Of a DNA stretch of 64,000 nucleotides, positions 23,706 through 34,789 are shown piece after piece. A program made the position numbers and the translations under genes. Source of the DNA: Nannocystis exedens. GTDB lineage: Bacteria; Myxococcota_A; Polyangia; Nannocystales; Nannocystaceae. The notes under the pieces were generated by a model that had not been told where the DNA came from, ran no database searches, and was given only the letters and a program-made list of their open reading frames with translations. The DNA lies in assembly GCF_002343915.1 (NCBI RefSeq), contig NZ_NETK01000001.1, forward strand, positions 11,184,001 to 11,248,000, written 5' to 3'. Numbering within the stretch: the first letter of the stretch is position 1; the number at the start of each line of letters is the position of its first letter.

Positions 23706-24921
23706 GGTGATAGGCGTCGAAGTCGACCGCGCCCGAGGCGAAGATCGTGCCGTCGTCGCCGATGGCCACGTTGACCTCCCACGACCCGCTGTCGCAGCTG
23801 TGCGTCGCGAGGGTCGCGCCGGACGGGTCGAGCCGGGCCACCATCCCGCGGAACGGCGGCTCGTTGTTGAACTCGCCGCCGACCGCGATCTCGCCGCTCG
23901 CGTTGACCGCGAGGTCGCCGAAGCCCCACATCCCCTCGATGATCGTGTCCCACAGCGGCGTCCCGTCGGCCGCGAATTTCCCGATCTTCACCGCCGACGA
24001 CCCGATCTCGGTTCCGACTACCACCGCGCCCGCGCCGTCGATCGCCGCCGTGCTGAGCACCGAGAGCTCCCACGGGCGCGTCCACAGCTCCTCGCCGGAC
24101 GGGTCGAGCAGCCGGACGCCCTCGTTCCACACCAGCGCCACCATCGCGCCCGACGCTCCGATCGCCGACACCTCGAGCTGATCCGCGACCTCGAGGTCCC
24201 ACAGCGGCGTCCCGTCGGCCGCGTGCTTGACCATCCGCGTCCCGTCGCCCACCGCCGCGCGGTCGCTGTACACCGTCGTCCCGTCGGCCGCGATGGCGAG
24301 GTCATAGCCCCACCAGTAGCCCTGATCGCGCGGTCCCAGGTCGCGCTCCCACAGCATCACCCCCTCGGGGTCGAACTTGCGCAGCCGCTTCCGCGGCGAC
24401 ACGCCGTCCTCGTCGCGGAACATCCCGTAGCCGTTGCCCTCGGCGTCGATGTCCCAGTGGAGCGCGCCCATCGGGATCGGCACCGTCGCCACCAGCGTCC
24501 CCGCCGCATCGAATTCGCGCGACAGACCCTCGCTGAACACCCGCGCTCGCCCGTCGGCCGCGAGCGACACCAGGCCCGCGCCGCTCTTCTCCGGATCGAC
24601 GAACAGCCACGCGCCGCCCTCGCACGCGAAGTCGTCCGGCGTCGACCCCGAGTCGGTGTCGTGCCCCCCCGACGTCGTCTCGGTCGTCGCCTCGCCCGTT
24701 CCGCCGGTCGTCTCGTCCGGCCCGTCGGTCGTCTCTACCGCGCTCGTCGTCCCCTCGCTGTCGCTCCCGCCGCCGCCGGTCGTCCCGCCGCTGTCGCTCC
24801 CGCCGGTCGTCGTCCCTTCGCTGACGGTCCCGCCCGTGACCCCCGGGTCCTTCGGATCGCAACCTGTCACCAAAGCCATAAACCCAAGGACATGTCCAAT
24901 ATACCATGTTCTAAGCCGCAT
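23683..24921 (-). CDS. Secreted lipoprotein with beta-propeller repeats
   Basis: 412 residues from ATG 24921, preceded by GAGGAGAGAAG; the frame is open further but lacks a signal there. Signal peptide with lipobox LVTGC (Cys near residue 21), then a Thr/Ser/Gly/Glu-rich linker to about residue 95. The rest is a run of 45-50-residue blade-like repeats of the form AADGTPLWD, DPSGEELW and SGEIAVGGEF, as in PQQ-type or SBBP beta-propellers. Surface display is likely; ligand unknown. The hydrophobic core of the signal peptide is encoded by a CMTG repeat array with A/T-rich codons. Confidence 0.8.
   Translation of the reverse strand: MRLRTWYIGHVLGFMALVTGCDPKDPGVTGGTVSEGTTTGGSDSGGTTGGGGSDSEGTTSAVETTDGPDETTGGTGEATTETTSGGHDTDSGSTPDDFACEGGAWLFVDPEKSGAGLVSLAADGRARVFSEGLSREFDAAGTLVATVPIPMGALHWDIDAEGNGYGMFRDEDGVSPRKRLRKFDPEGVMLWERDLGPRDQGYWWGYDLAIAADGTTVYSDRAAVGDGTRMVKHAADGTPLWDLEVADQLEVSAIGASGAMVALVWNEGVRLLDPSGEELWTRPWELSVLSTAAIDGAGAVVVGTEIGSSAVKIGKFAADGTPLWDTIIEGMWGFGDLAVNASGEIAVGGEFNNEPPFRGMVARLDPSGATLATHSCDSGSWEVNVAIGDDGTIFASGAVDFDAYHLYVTAYE
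24863..24908. repeat. CMTG 14-bp repeat forming a signal peptide
   Basis: Anchors CCTG 24863, CATA 24877, CATG 24891, CATG 24905, all 14 bp apart. On the minus strand these bases encode the hydrophobic core and lipobox of the propeller lipoprotein's signal peptide. The A+T content is far above the rest of the gene. Confidence 0.8.
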
Positions 24922-25462
24922 ACTTCTCTCCTCGTTCGCTCGCGGCCGCCACGGCCGCGGGAACCTCGTCGCCGGGCCGCGGACGACCTGGCGTCGCCGC
25001 TCGCCGGACCGCCGCGTCACGCTCGGCCTTCCGCGGCGAGCCGGCGCAAAGCACCTCGCTCCGGCCGGCCGCCCGGTCGGCACCTGCTGCGGGTTCGTCC
25101 CCCGCGCCCGACCCTGTCATCCTCGGCGGCGCCGCCTCGGAGCTGCCCGAAGAGACAGGTTCGAGCACGCGCCGGGCGATCCCCCGCGGGGAGACTTGCC
25201 ACTGCGAGCCCGGAGCGACGCCGCATCTGCGGAGGTCCCCAAGCAAACGCCGTACCTTTCAATGATCCCGAGAATCCCCCAATCCTCTCGGCCGTGCGTC
25301 CTCGCCTGTAAGTCCGGTCACGACCGCCGCGCCCCCACCGGGTCGGCGCCCGCGCCTGTCACGAGTCTGGAGGGTCATGTCTTCGAGGCCAGCTCGCTCG
25401 CGCCGCCGGCCCGGGCCCCACCTCTTGCGCCGCTCGCCCGCGCTCGCGCATCCTCTCGCACC
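24922..25462. other. Divergent intergenic region, no gene supported
   Basis: 541 bases between the propeller lipoprotein gene (minus) and the M28 aminopeptidase gene (plus), so it should carry both promoters. Open frames here have no ribosome-binding site or recognisable domain. A perfect GGCGGCGCCGCC palindrome lies near 25125. No clear -35/-10 pair could be singled out. Confidence 0.5.
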
Positions 25463-27280
25463 ATGTCGTCCGCCCGCGCCACCTGGCTTCTCCTCGCCTC
25501 CTTGCTCGCGTGCCGGCCCGAGCAGCCCGCGCAGGCTCCGACGGGCGAGCCCGCGCCCGCCAGCGACGGCTCGCGCGCCGCCTGGCGCGACCCGCCGCCG
25601 GTCGAGCTCGAGCGCCTGCGCGGTCACCTCGCCTTCCTCGCCGACGACGCCCAGGAGGGCCGCCCGCCGGGCACCGCCGCCGACCAGCGGGTCGCGGAGC
25701 ACATCGAGCAGGCCTTCCGCCAGCTCGGCCTCCAACCTGGCTTTGGGGACAGCTACCGCCAGAGCTTCGAGTTCACCGACGGCGTCGCCCTCCGCGCCGG
25801 CGAGCAGAGCGTCCTGCAGCTCGGCGGCAGGCCCGTCGCCCACACCCTCGTCCCCTTCTCTGCCGCCAGCGCCGCCCCGGTCGGCGCCAGAGTCGTCTAC
25901 GTCGGCCATGGGATCCCCGGCGACAGCCCCGACAGCGGCGACTACGCCAAGCTCCTCGACAAGGTGAAGGGCGCGATCGTCGTCGCCCGCAGCGGCGCTC
26001 CGGCCGACCCGCACCTCGACCCGGCCAAGACTCGCGTCCAGTCGAAGGTCATCGCCGCGCGCGATCGCGGCGCCGTCGGCTTCATCCTCTGGGAGCCCGA
26101 CGCCACCGTCCCCTACCCCAACCACGGAGAGGCCAACGACCTCCAGCTGCCCGCGCTCGCCGTGTCGGCCGCCGGCACCCCCGACCTGCTCAAGGCCTTC
26201 GGCAAGAAGGGCCCCGTCACCGCCGCCGACCCGCACGGCGGCCTCAAGCCGGGCGCCGTCGCCAAGGGCTCGCTGCACAGCCCGGTCGAGCGCGTCACCG
26301 CCACCACCGCCAACGTCGCCGGCCTGCTCAAAGGGACAGGTCGCAAGCGGATCGTCCTCGGCGCGCACATGGACCACCTCGGCCGCGGCAGCAGCTCCTC
26401 GCTCGCGCCCGGCGTCGACGCCATCCACAACGGCGCCGACGACAACGCCTCCGGCGTCGCCGCCCTGCTCGGCGTCGCCGCCGCGCTCGCCCAGCTCCCG
26501 CCCGAGGCGCGGCCCTTCGACCTCCAGTTCGTCGCCTTCGCCGCCGAGGAGATGGGCCTCCTCGGCAGCAAGCGCGTCGTCGAGTCGCTCTCGCCCGAGG
26601 CCCGCAAGGACATCGTCGCCATGCTCAACTTCGACATGGTCGGGCGCGTGCGCGACAACACCGTCGTCGTCGTCGGCACCGGCACCAGCAGCGCCTGGCC
26701 GGGCCTGCTCGACCGGGCCAAGGTCGACCCGCGGGACGCCGCGCGGACCCTGGTCGTCAAGCCGAGCGAGGACGGCTTCGGCGCCTCCGACCAGGCCAGC
26801 TACTACGCCGCCGACATCCCGGTCCTCCACTTCTTCAGCGGCGCCCACGACGACTACCACCGGCCGAGCGACGACTTCGACAAGATCAACCTCGAGGGCG
26901 CCGCCGCGATCGCCGACCTCAGCGTCCGCCTGGTCGCCTTGATGCTGCGCGAGCAGCCCGTCCTCGACTTCAAGAAGGTCGCGGCCACGGCTCCGCGCGG
27001 CGGCGGCTTCCGCGTCTCGCTCGGCACCGTGCCCGACTACGCCGCCAACGCCGACGGCATGAAGCTGTCGGGCGTGCGCCCGCAGAGCCCCGCCGAGGCC
27101 GCCGGGCTCAAGGCCGGCGACGTCATCGTCAAGATCGGCAAGCGCGAGATCCACAACATCGACGACTACATGGCCTGCTTCGGCGAGCTGCAGCCCGGCG
27201 TCGCCGTGCCGGTGGTCGTCGAGCGCGAGGGGGCGAAGGTCGAGCTGACGATCACGCCGGCGGCTCCCACGCGTCGGTAG
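25463..27280 (+). CDS. M28 aminopeptidase lipoprotein with PA and PDZ domains
   Basis: 605 residues from ATG 25463. Lipoprotein signal ending LASLLAC (Cys about 17). A protease-associated domain is inserted at about 135-270 (KVKGAIVVARSG). The M28 di-zinc core has its ligands in order: LGAHMDHLG, NGADDNASG (bridging Asp), AAEEMG (catalytic Glu pair), NFDMVGR and GAHDDYHRPSDD. A C-terminal PDZ domain (about 520-600) contains the SPAEAAGLKAGDVIVKI turn. It probably trims peptides at the cell surface or in the periplasm. Two one-step CMTG repeats lie inside (25736, 26323). Confidence 0.92.
   Translation: MSSARATWLLLASLLACRPEQPAQAPTGEPAPASDGSRAAWRDPPPVELERLRGHLAFLADDAQEGRPPGTAADQRVAEHIEQAFRQLGLQPGFGDSYRQSFEFTDGVALRAGEQSVLQLGGRPVAHTLVPFSAASAAPVGARVVYVGHGIPGDSPDSGDYAKLLDKVKGAIVVARSGAPADPHLDPAKTRVQSKVIAARDRGAVGFILWEPDATVPYPNHGEANDLQLPALAVSAAGTPDLLKAFGKKGPVTAADPHGGLKPGAVAKGSLHSPVERVTATTANVAGLLKGTGRKRIVLGAHMDHLGRGSSSSLAPGVDAIHNGADDNASGVAALLGVAAALAQLPPEARPFDLQFVAFAAEEMGLLGSKRVVESLSPEARKDIVAMLNFDMVGRVRDNTVVVVGTGTSSAWPGLLDRAKVDPRDAARTLVVKPSEDGFGASDQASYYAADIPVLHFFSGAHDDYHRPSDDFDKINLEGAAAIADLSVRLVALMLREQPVLDFKKVAATAPRGGGFRVSLGTVPDYAANADGMKLSGVRPQSPAEAAGLKAGDVIVKIGKREIHNIDDYMACFGELQPGVAVPVVVEREGAKVELTITPAAPTRR
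25736..25753. repeat. CMTG 14-bp repeat, one step
   Basis: CCTG 25736 and CAGC 25750 in the N-terminal part of the aminopeptidase gene. Confidence 0.55.
26323..26340. repeat. CMTG 14-bp repeat, one step
   Basis: CCTG 26323 and CAGG 26337, in the linker just before the first zinc-ligand strand of the aminopeptidase. Confidence 0.55.
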
Positions 27281-27394
27281 TCGCCGGGTCCGAATTGGCG
27301 TCGGCCCGCCGTCCGGGACCGGCGCGATCCCGCACCTTTCGCGGGGATTCGCAAAGGAGCGCGAGATCAGCGTTCATCGGCCGCTTCGCCGCCG

Positions 27395-27424
27395 TTGCTC
27401 CGATGCCTGTGCGGCTGGTATATG
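27395..27424 (+). promoter_or_regulatory. Candidate sigma-70-type promoter for mdh-sucCD
   Basis: TTGCTC (27395-27400) and TATATG (27419-27424) are separated by 18 bases and lie 35 bases before the mdh start codon. TATATG is a rare A+T island in this region. Fit to consensus is moderate, so this is a suggestion only. Confidence 0.35.
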
Positions 27425-27458
27425 CAGCGCGGACCTCCTAGGGGGAAAGATCTCGCAC

Positions 27459-28423
27459 ATGTCACGTCGCAACAAGATCACGATCGTGGGAGCCGGCAAC
27501 GTCGGAGCGACGGCCGCGCACTGGGCCGCCCAGAAGCACCTCGGCGACATCGTCCTCGTCGACATCGTCCAGGGCGTACCGCAGGGCAAGGCGCTCGACC
27601 TCGCCGAGGCCGCGCCGGTCATGGGCTTCGACCTCAAGATCGTCGGCACCAACGGGTACGACGAGACGGCCGACAGCGATGTCGTCGTGATCACCGCCGG
27701 CGTCCCGCGCAAGAAGGACCCGGTGACCGGCAAGTTCACCAGCCGCGACGAGCTGGTCGAGATCAACCGCAAGATCGTCGGCGGCGTGACCCGCGAGATC
27801 GCCAGCCGCTCGCCGAACGCGGTGCTGATCTGCGTCAGCAACCCGCTCGACGCCATGTGCCACGTCATGTACGCCGAGTCGGGCTTCCCCAAGGAGCGCG
27901 TGATCGGCATGGCCGGCGTGCTCGACACGGCGCGCTACAAGTACTTCATCTCCGAGGCGCTGAACGTCAGCGTCGACGACATCCACGGCATGGTGCTGGG
28001 CGGCCACGGCGACACCATGGTCCCGCTGCCGAGCCACACCTCGGTGGCCGGCATCCCGCTGACCGAGCTGCTGCCGCAGGACAAGATCGACGCCATCATC
28101 CAGCGCACGCGCGGCGGCGGCGGCGAGATCGTCGGTCTGCTCGGCTACTCCGGCTACTACGCGCCGGCGGCGGCCTCGGTGGCGATGGTCGAGGCGATCG
28201 TCCGCGACCGCAAGCGCGTGCTCCCGTGCGCCGCGCTGCTGTCGGGCGAGTACGGCTACAAGGACCTCTTCATCGGCGTCCCGTGCGTGCTCGGCAAGGG
28301 CGGCGTCGAGAAGGTGATCGAGATGAAGCTCGGCGACAAGGAGAAGGGCATGCTCGAGATCTCGGCCAACGCCGTGCGCGAGCTGGTGGCCCTCCTCCCC
28401 TACGGGAAAGGCCAGGCGACCTG

Positions 28424-28424
<1 letters not shown>
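27459..28424 (+). CDS. mdh: Malate dehydrogenase
   Basis: 321 residues from ATG 27459, with GGGGGAAAGA upstream. LDH-like (type 3) malate dehydrogenase of the TCA cycle, oxidising malate to oxaloacetate with NAD+. Visible are the NAD fold ITIVGAGNVGATAA, the substrate-loop Arg residues in ITAGVPRKKD, the Asn in CVSNPLDAMC, the catalytic Asp/Arg region AGVLDTARYK and the catalytic His in VLGGHGDTMVPL. First gene of an mdh-sucC-sucD operon: the stop shares an A with the sucC start (TGATG). No CMTG repeat interrupts this operon. Confidence 0.97.
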
Positions 28425-30513
<2,089 letters not shown>

Positions 30514-30528
30514 TCTTCGTTGCGCGCA

Positions 30529-30567
30529 CGCGGGCCCGCGATGTCCTGGCGACATCCGGGCCCTGCG
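30529..30567 (+). terminator. Stem-loop after sucD
   Basis: GGGCCC (30532-30537) and GATGTC (30540-30545) pair with GACATC (30551-30556) and GGGCCC (30558-30563), giving a 12-bp stem with a small internal bulge and a five-base loop. There is no T-run (TGTTTGGT follows), so it may act as an RNA 3'-end stabiliser or a Rho-dependent end. Confidence 0.55.
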
Positions 30568-30675
30568 TGTTTGGTCAGCGCGCAGTTGCGCTCCGATCCA
30601 CCTTCTCTGCCGAAGCGGCGCGGACCCGCGGCAAACACGCTTGCAATCGCGCACTACCCGGCCTAACGTTCGGAT

Positions 30676-31776
30676 ATGCGCAGATTGGGATGGATGCTGG
30701 CGCTCGCGGCCTGCACGCCGACGGAAAACATGATGACCACCGCGTCGCCGATGTCGACCACCGGCTCGACGACCGAGGACCAGGGCACCGGGATCCAGAC
30801 CGTCACCGGCAATCCGACCACCGTCGACACTGAAAGCACCGCGACCGCCACCGATCCCACCGAGACCGGCGTCACCTCGCAGGGTCCGAGCAGCGAGCCC
30901 ACCACCTCCACCACCGGGCCCGTCGGCGAGTGCGGCAACGGCGTCGTGGAAGGCGACGAGCTGTGCGACGACGGCAACGCCGACGACCTCGACAGCTGCA
31001 CCTCGCTGTGTCGCCCGCCCGAGTGCGGCGACGGCATCATGCACGAGGGCGAGGACTGCGACGACGGCAACGACGACAGCACCGACGAGTGCACCGTCAA
31101 CTGTCTGTTCCCGGTGTGCGGCGACGGCTGGGCCCAGGCCGGCGAGGACTGCGACGACGGCAACGACAGCGACGAAGACGCCTGCCTCGAGGGTTGCGTC
31201 GCCGCGGCCTGCGGCGACGGCATCCTCTGGGACGGCGTCGAGGTCTGCGACGACGGCTTCAACGACAACACCTACAACGGCTGCGCCCCCGGCTGCGGCA
31301 AGCTCGGCCCGCACTGCGGCGACGGCAAGGTCGACAAGGTCGACATCAACCTGCCCAAGGGCTTCGAGTACTGCGACGGCGCCGACCCGTTCATGGGCGT
31401 CGGCTGCACCGAGGACTGCATCTACGACTTCTCGCAGGTCCCGCAGCTGTACTGCGCCGGCACCTGCACCTGGGGCGGCGCGTCGGGCTGCGACCAGGCC
31501 GACGCCGACGTGTTTTGCAAGCTGCGCACCGGCGACCCGGCCGCGAAGGCCACTGCGTTCACGCTCGGCGCGCCGCTCGAGGCCGGCGGCTTCCCGTGCT
31601 CGAACATCGGCGTCCCCATCGAGCTCGACGGCAAGGACCCGCGCATCTCCCTCGGCCCGCTGCCCGACTTCGGCATCACCAAGACGGCGTATTATCAGGT
31701 GGCCAAGATCAAGACCTCGCACGGCGGCAACGCGAGCTCGACCGTCCTCGGCAGCACGCTGAAGTGCTCGCCGTAG
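30676..31776 (+). CDS. Lipoprotein with DUF4215 Cys-rich repeats
   Basis: 366 residues from ATG 30676. Signal peptide with lipobox LALAAC (Cys about 13), then a Thr/Ser/Gly-rich linker to about residue 85. Residues about 85-230 hold four or five copies of the myxobacterial Cys-rich repeat (pattern CGDG...GE-CDDGN...D-C...C), each with paired Cys for disulfides. The C-terminal 130 residues have further Cys and end LGSTLKCSP. Such proteins are abundant on myxobacterial surfaces; their roles are largely unknown. Confidence 0.9.
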   Translation: MRRLGWMLALAACTPTENMMTTASPMSTTGSTTEDQGTGIQTVTGNPTTVDTESTATATDPTETGVTSQGPSSEPTTSTTGPVGECGNGVVEGDELCDDGNADDLDSCTSLCRPPECGDGIMHEGEDCDDGNDDSTDECTVNCLFPVCGDGWAQAGEDCDDGNDSDEDACLEGCVAAACGDGILWDGVEVCDDGFNDNTYNGCAPGCGKLGPHCGDGKVDKVDINLPKGFEYCDGADPFMGVGCTEDCIYDFSQVPQLYCAGTCTWGGASGCDQADADVFCKLRTGDPAAKATAFTLGAPLEAGGFPCSNIGVPIELDGKDPRISLGPLPDFGITKTAYYQVAKIKTSHGGNASSTVLGSTLKCSP

Positions 31777-32037
31777 AGCCGCAGCCGCGGCGTCGTCCGT
31801 CATCCTCGCGCGGGTCCGATCGCGCGAGCGCGAGGCCTCGTGCGCCGAGACCGGCGCGACGAGCCGCGCCGCCGAGACGAGCGAGCGCTGCTCGAAATGC
31901 CGCGGTCTCGACCGTGGGTCGGCCCCGGCGCGCGGTCCGGACCGCAGCGTCCTGAGCCGCGCAGAACCTCGCTCGTCGCGGCTTCTCGCGTGCGACTTGC
32001 TTCAGGACCCGCGCCGCCTGAGACTTCCTCGAGCCGG

Positions 32038-32949
32038 ATGGGACCGTTCCGCCTCGAGACTCTCACCAGCCGCGACGTCCGGGACCGCCTCGAACGTCTC
32101 GAGCTCCCGTTCAATCAATACGGCATGGATCCGTTCGGGATCTCCAAGAAGCACCTCGGCGTCTTCTATTCGATGCTCGAGGTGTTCTACAAGAACTACT
32201 TCCGGGTGAAGTGCTTCGGCATCGACAACGTGCCCGAGCGCGGCAGCGCGATGCTGGTCGGCAACCACTCGGGCGGCCTGCCGGTCGACGGCGGCATGGT
32301 GCTCGCCTCGCTGTTCTTCGCCCGCGACCTCCCGCGCCACGCCACCGGCATGGTCGAGAAGTTCGCCGGCAACTGGCCGTTCGTGTCGGAGTGGTTCTCG
32401 CGCGTCGGTCAGCTGCCCGGCCTGCCCGAGCACGCCGTGCGGCTGCTGCAGGACGGCCGCCTGCTGATGATCTTCCCCGAGGGCGCGCGCGGCACCGGCA
32501 AGCTCTTCAAGGATCGTTACCGCCTCGTGCAGTTCGGCACCGGCTTCATGCGGATCGCCCTGCAGACCGGCGCTCCGATCGTCCCCTTCGCCTTCATCGG
32601 CGGCGAGGAAGCCCTTCCCACCGTCTACCACGCCAAGACGCTGGCCAAGCTCGTCGGCGCGCCGTATTGGCCGGTCCCGCCCTACCTCGTCCCGTTCCCG
32701 CTGCCGCTCGGCTGCGAGATTCACTACGGCAAGCCGATGCACTTCCCCGGCACCGGCCGCGAGCCCGACGAGGTCATCGAGGGCTACGTCGAGCAGGTCA
32801 AGAGCGTCGTCGAGCTGCTGGTCCTCCGCGGCTGCGCGCTCCACCGTCAGCGCAACGACGGGACTTTCCCACAGGAACCGGAGGACAGCTCCGGCTCGTC
32901 CTCCTCCGCGCCCTCCTCGACCTCCGGCCCGACCGACTCCGAACCATGA
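32038..32949 (+). CDS. Lysophospholipid acyltransferase (PlsC-like)
   Basis: 303 residues from ATG 32038; the frame is open to 31840 but the extra part is Arg-rich and unlike the family. The acyltransferase block starts GNHSGGLPVDGGMV, the variant His-Asp box of the NHSGG subgroup, followed by IFPEGARGTGK (glycerophosphate-binding), VPFAFIGGEEALP and the Pro-rich loop VPPYLVPFPLPLG. It should acylate a lysophospholipid or related alcohol at the inner membrane. The C-terminus is a Ser-rich tail. Its stop overlaps the next start (ATGA), so it is coupled to the SDR-fold gene. Confidence 0.88.
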   Translation: MGPFRLETLTSRDVRDRLERLELPFNQYGMDPFGISKKHLGVFYSMLEVFYKNYFRVKCFGIDNVPERGSAMLVGNHSGGLPVDGGMVLASLFFARDLPRHATGMVEKFAGNWPFVSEWFSRVGQLPGLPEHAVRLLQDGRLLMIFPEGARGTGKLFKDRYRLVQFGTGFMRIALQTGAPIVPFAFIGGEEALPTVYHAKTLAKLVGAPYWPVPPYLVPFPLPLGCEIHYGKPMHFPGTGREPDEVIEGYVEQVKSVVELLVLRGCALHRQRNDGTFPQEPEDSSGSSSSAPSSTSGPTDSEP

Positions 32950-33857
32950 AGATCCTGATCACCGGCATCAACGGCGCCCACGCCCGCATGGTCGCCCTGC
33001 GCCTGCGCGCCCGCGGCGACGAGATCCTCGGCATCGACCGCCGCCCCTGGCCCGACGCGCCCGAGGGCGTGCACGTGTTCCAGACCGACGTGCGCAAGCG
33101 GCCGGCCGCCGACGTGTTCCGCCAGCACCGGCCGGACGTCGTCATCCACATGGCGACGATCACCCACTTCACCGCCAGCGCCGAGGAGCGGCTGCGGATC
33201 AACCTCCACGGCACGCGCCTCGTGTTCGAGTACTGCCACGAGTTCGGCGTCAAGCAGGCCGTGTTCGTCGGGCGCCACACGATCTACGGCGCCGCCCCCG
33301 ACGCGCCGCTGTACCGCACCGAAGAGGAGCCGCCGCTGGCCGTCTCGACCTTCCCCGAGCTGGCCGACTTGGTCGCCGCCGACCTGTTCGCCGCCGCCGC
33401 GCTGTGGCGCTGGCCCGGGCTCAAGACCGCCGTCCTGCGCATGGTCTACATGCTCGGCCCGACGCACCGCGGCACCCTGGCCAGCTTCCTCGCCGGCCCG
33501 CGCGTGCCGATGATCCTCGGCTTCGATCCGCTCTACCACTTCATGCACGACGAGGACGGCGTCGAGGCGATCGTGCGCGCCGTCGATCACCAGCTCAGCG
33601 GGATCTACAACGTCGCCGGCCCGCCGCCCGTCCCCCTGTCGACGCTGGCCCGCGGCACCGGGCGCCAGCCGATCCCGATCCCCGAGCCGCTCTTCAAGTA
33701 CAGCGCCGGCCGCTTCGGCCTGCCTTATCTGCCGCCGGGCGCCGTCGCCCACATCAAGCACCCGATCGTCGTCGACGCCACCGCCTTCCGCCGCGCCACC
33801 AACTTCGAGCACAAGCACGACGCCCACGCCGTCATGGTCAGCTTCCGCGAGTCCTGA
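32946..33857 (+). CDS. Extended-SDR/epimerase-fold protein, catalytic YxxxK missing
   Basis: 303 residues from ATG 32946 overlapping the acyltransferase stop. Rossmann start MKILITGINGAHARMVALRL has G-x-x-G-x-x rather than the full GxxGxxG; DVVIHMATITHF and the later VLRMVYMLGP fit extended SDRs. At the position of the Tyr-x-x-x-Lys pair the text is STFPELADLVAAD, so neither catalytic residue is present. It may be a binding or regulatory protein rather than an active epimerase. Co-translation with the acyltransferase suggests a role in lipid handling. Confidence 0.8.
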   Translation: MKILITGINGAHARMVALRLRARGDEILGIDRRPWPDAPEGVHVFQTDVRKRPAADVFRQHRPDVVIHMATITHFTASAEERLRINLHGTRLVFEYCHEFGVKQAVFVGRHTIYGAAPDAPLYRTEEEPPLAVSTFPELADLVAADLFAAAALWRWPGLKTAVLRMVYMLGPTHRGTLASFLAGPRVPMILGFDPLYHFMHDEDGVEAIVRAVDHQLSGIYNVAGPPPVPLSTLARGTGRQPIPIPEPLFKYSAGRFGLPYLPPGAVAHIKHPIVVDATAFRRATNFEHKHDAHAVMVSFRES

Positions 33858-33861
33858 AGGA

Positions 33862-33893
33862 CATGTTGCAATGGACATGTCACGAGGGACATG
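33862..33893. repeat. CMTG 14-bp repeat array, two steps
   Basis: CATG at 33862, 33876 and 33890, 14 bp apart, filling the 39-base gap between the convergent SDR-fold gene and the membrane-protein gene at 33897. Confidence 0.85.
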
Positions 33894-33896
33894 TCC

Positions 33897-34619
33897 TCAA
33901 GAGCCGCGGTACGTCCCGGGCCGGTAGCGCAGCAGCGCCACCTCGAACGCCTCGAAGTGCTCGGCCAGCAGCTCGACCCGGCGGACCAGCGCCGCCAGCT
34001 CGACCGGCGCCAGCCGCGGACCATGGCCCTTCGCTCGCCTCGCCGGCAGCGCCGGCAGGTCGGTCGGCCCAGCGTCGAGGGCCTCGCCGAGCAGCACCGC
34101 CTCGATGTCGTGGGTCGAGATCCCGACGTGGGCGATCAGCTCGCGCTCGTCGGGCCCCAGCTCGCGCACGCTGCGGATCCAGCTCCACACCCAGGCGTCG
34201 ATGGCCGCGTCCGCGGGGTCGGCGGCCTCCACCGCGAGGCGCAGCGCACGTGTCTCTCGCGCCAGCTCGGCCACGCGGGGCGGCAGGTGGTCGAGGGCCA
34301 ACGCCGCGTCCGCGCCGGCCAGCGCTTGCCGCTCCATCAGGGGTAGCGGACGAGCGAGCACCCCCGAGAATGACGCGAACGCGATCGTGCCCAGCGTGGT
34401 CGCGAAAAACACCAGCTCGAGCGGGTCAAACACGCCACGGATGAGGGCGGTGACGACCACCGCGCTCGTCGACACCAGCGCCCAGATCGTCAAAATCTTC
34501 GCTCGCCTGAGGCGCTCCAGCCGGCGCGACTCGATCGCAGCAGCGAGCCGCTGGTGGCGAGCGGTGCGCGTCTGCGCCCGAATCGTTATCGCCGCCTCGT
34601 CGCCTCTATCCACTGGCAC
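33897..34619 (-). CDS. Unknown protein with two transmembrane segments
   Basis: 240 residues from ATG 34619. A basic N-terminal helix (about 20-40) precedes two hydrophobic segments (about 42-60 and 68-88: ILTIWALVSTSAVVV and LELVFFATTLGTIAFASF). The rest is a long helical cytoplasmic or periplasmic domain rich in Glu/Arg/Leu (AELARETRALRLAVE). No catalytic motif seen and family not recognised. It is divergent from the outer-membrane protein gene. Confidence 0.65.
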   Translation of the reverse strand: MPVDRGDEAAITIRAQTRTARHQRLAAAIESRRLERLRRAKILTIWALVSTSAVVVTALIRGVFDPLELVFFATTLGTIAFASFSGVLARPLPLMERQALAGADAALALDHLPPRVAELARETRALRLAVEAADPADAAIDAWVWSWIRSVRELGPDERELIAHVGISTHDIEAVLLGEALDAGPTDLPALPARRAKGHGPRLAPVELAALVRRVELLAEHFEAFEVALLRYRPGTYRGS

Positions 34620-34789
34620 CGACCGCAGCGTAGATCACACTCGCGTCGGCGGCAGTGTCTTGGGTGCCCTCACCCCCTGAGCTTCTCCGAACAACCCCGA
34701 ACTTCCGCACCTGCCGCAAAACACGTTAGAATCACCGCGCGCGCCCCGGTCTACGGTGCGTGCCTCATCCCTCGCTCGCAGGAGTCCCC

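Noticed and set aside
30540..30556. GATGTC/GACATC hairpin after sucD as a member of the 14-bp family
   Set aside because: The two arms are 13 bp apart instead of 14 and the flanking GGGCCC stem makes it a different, larger structure.
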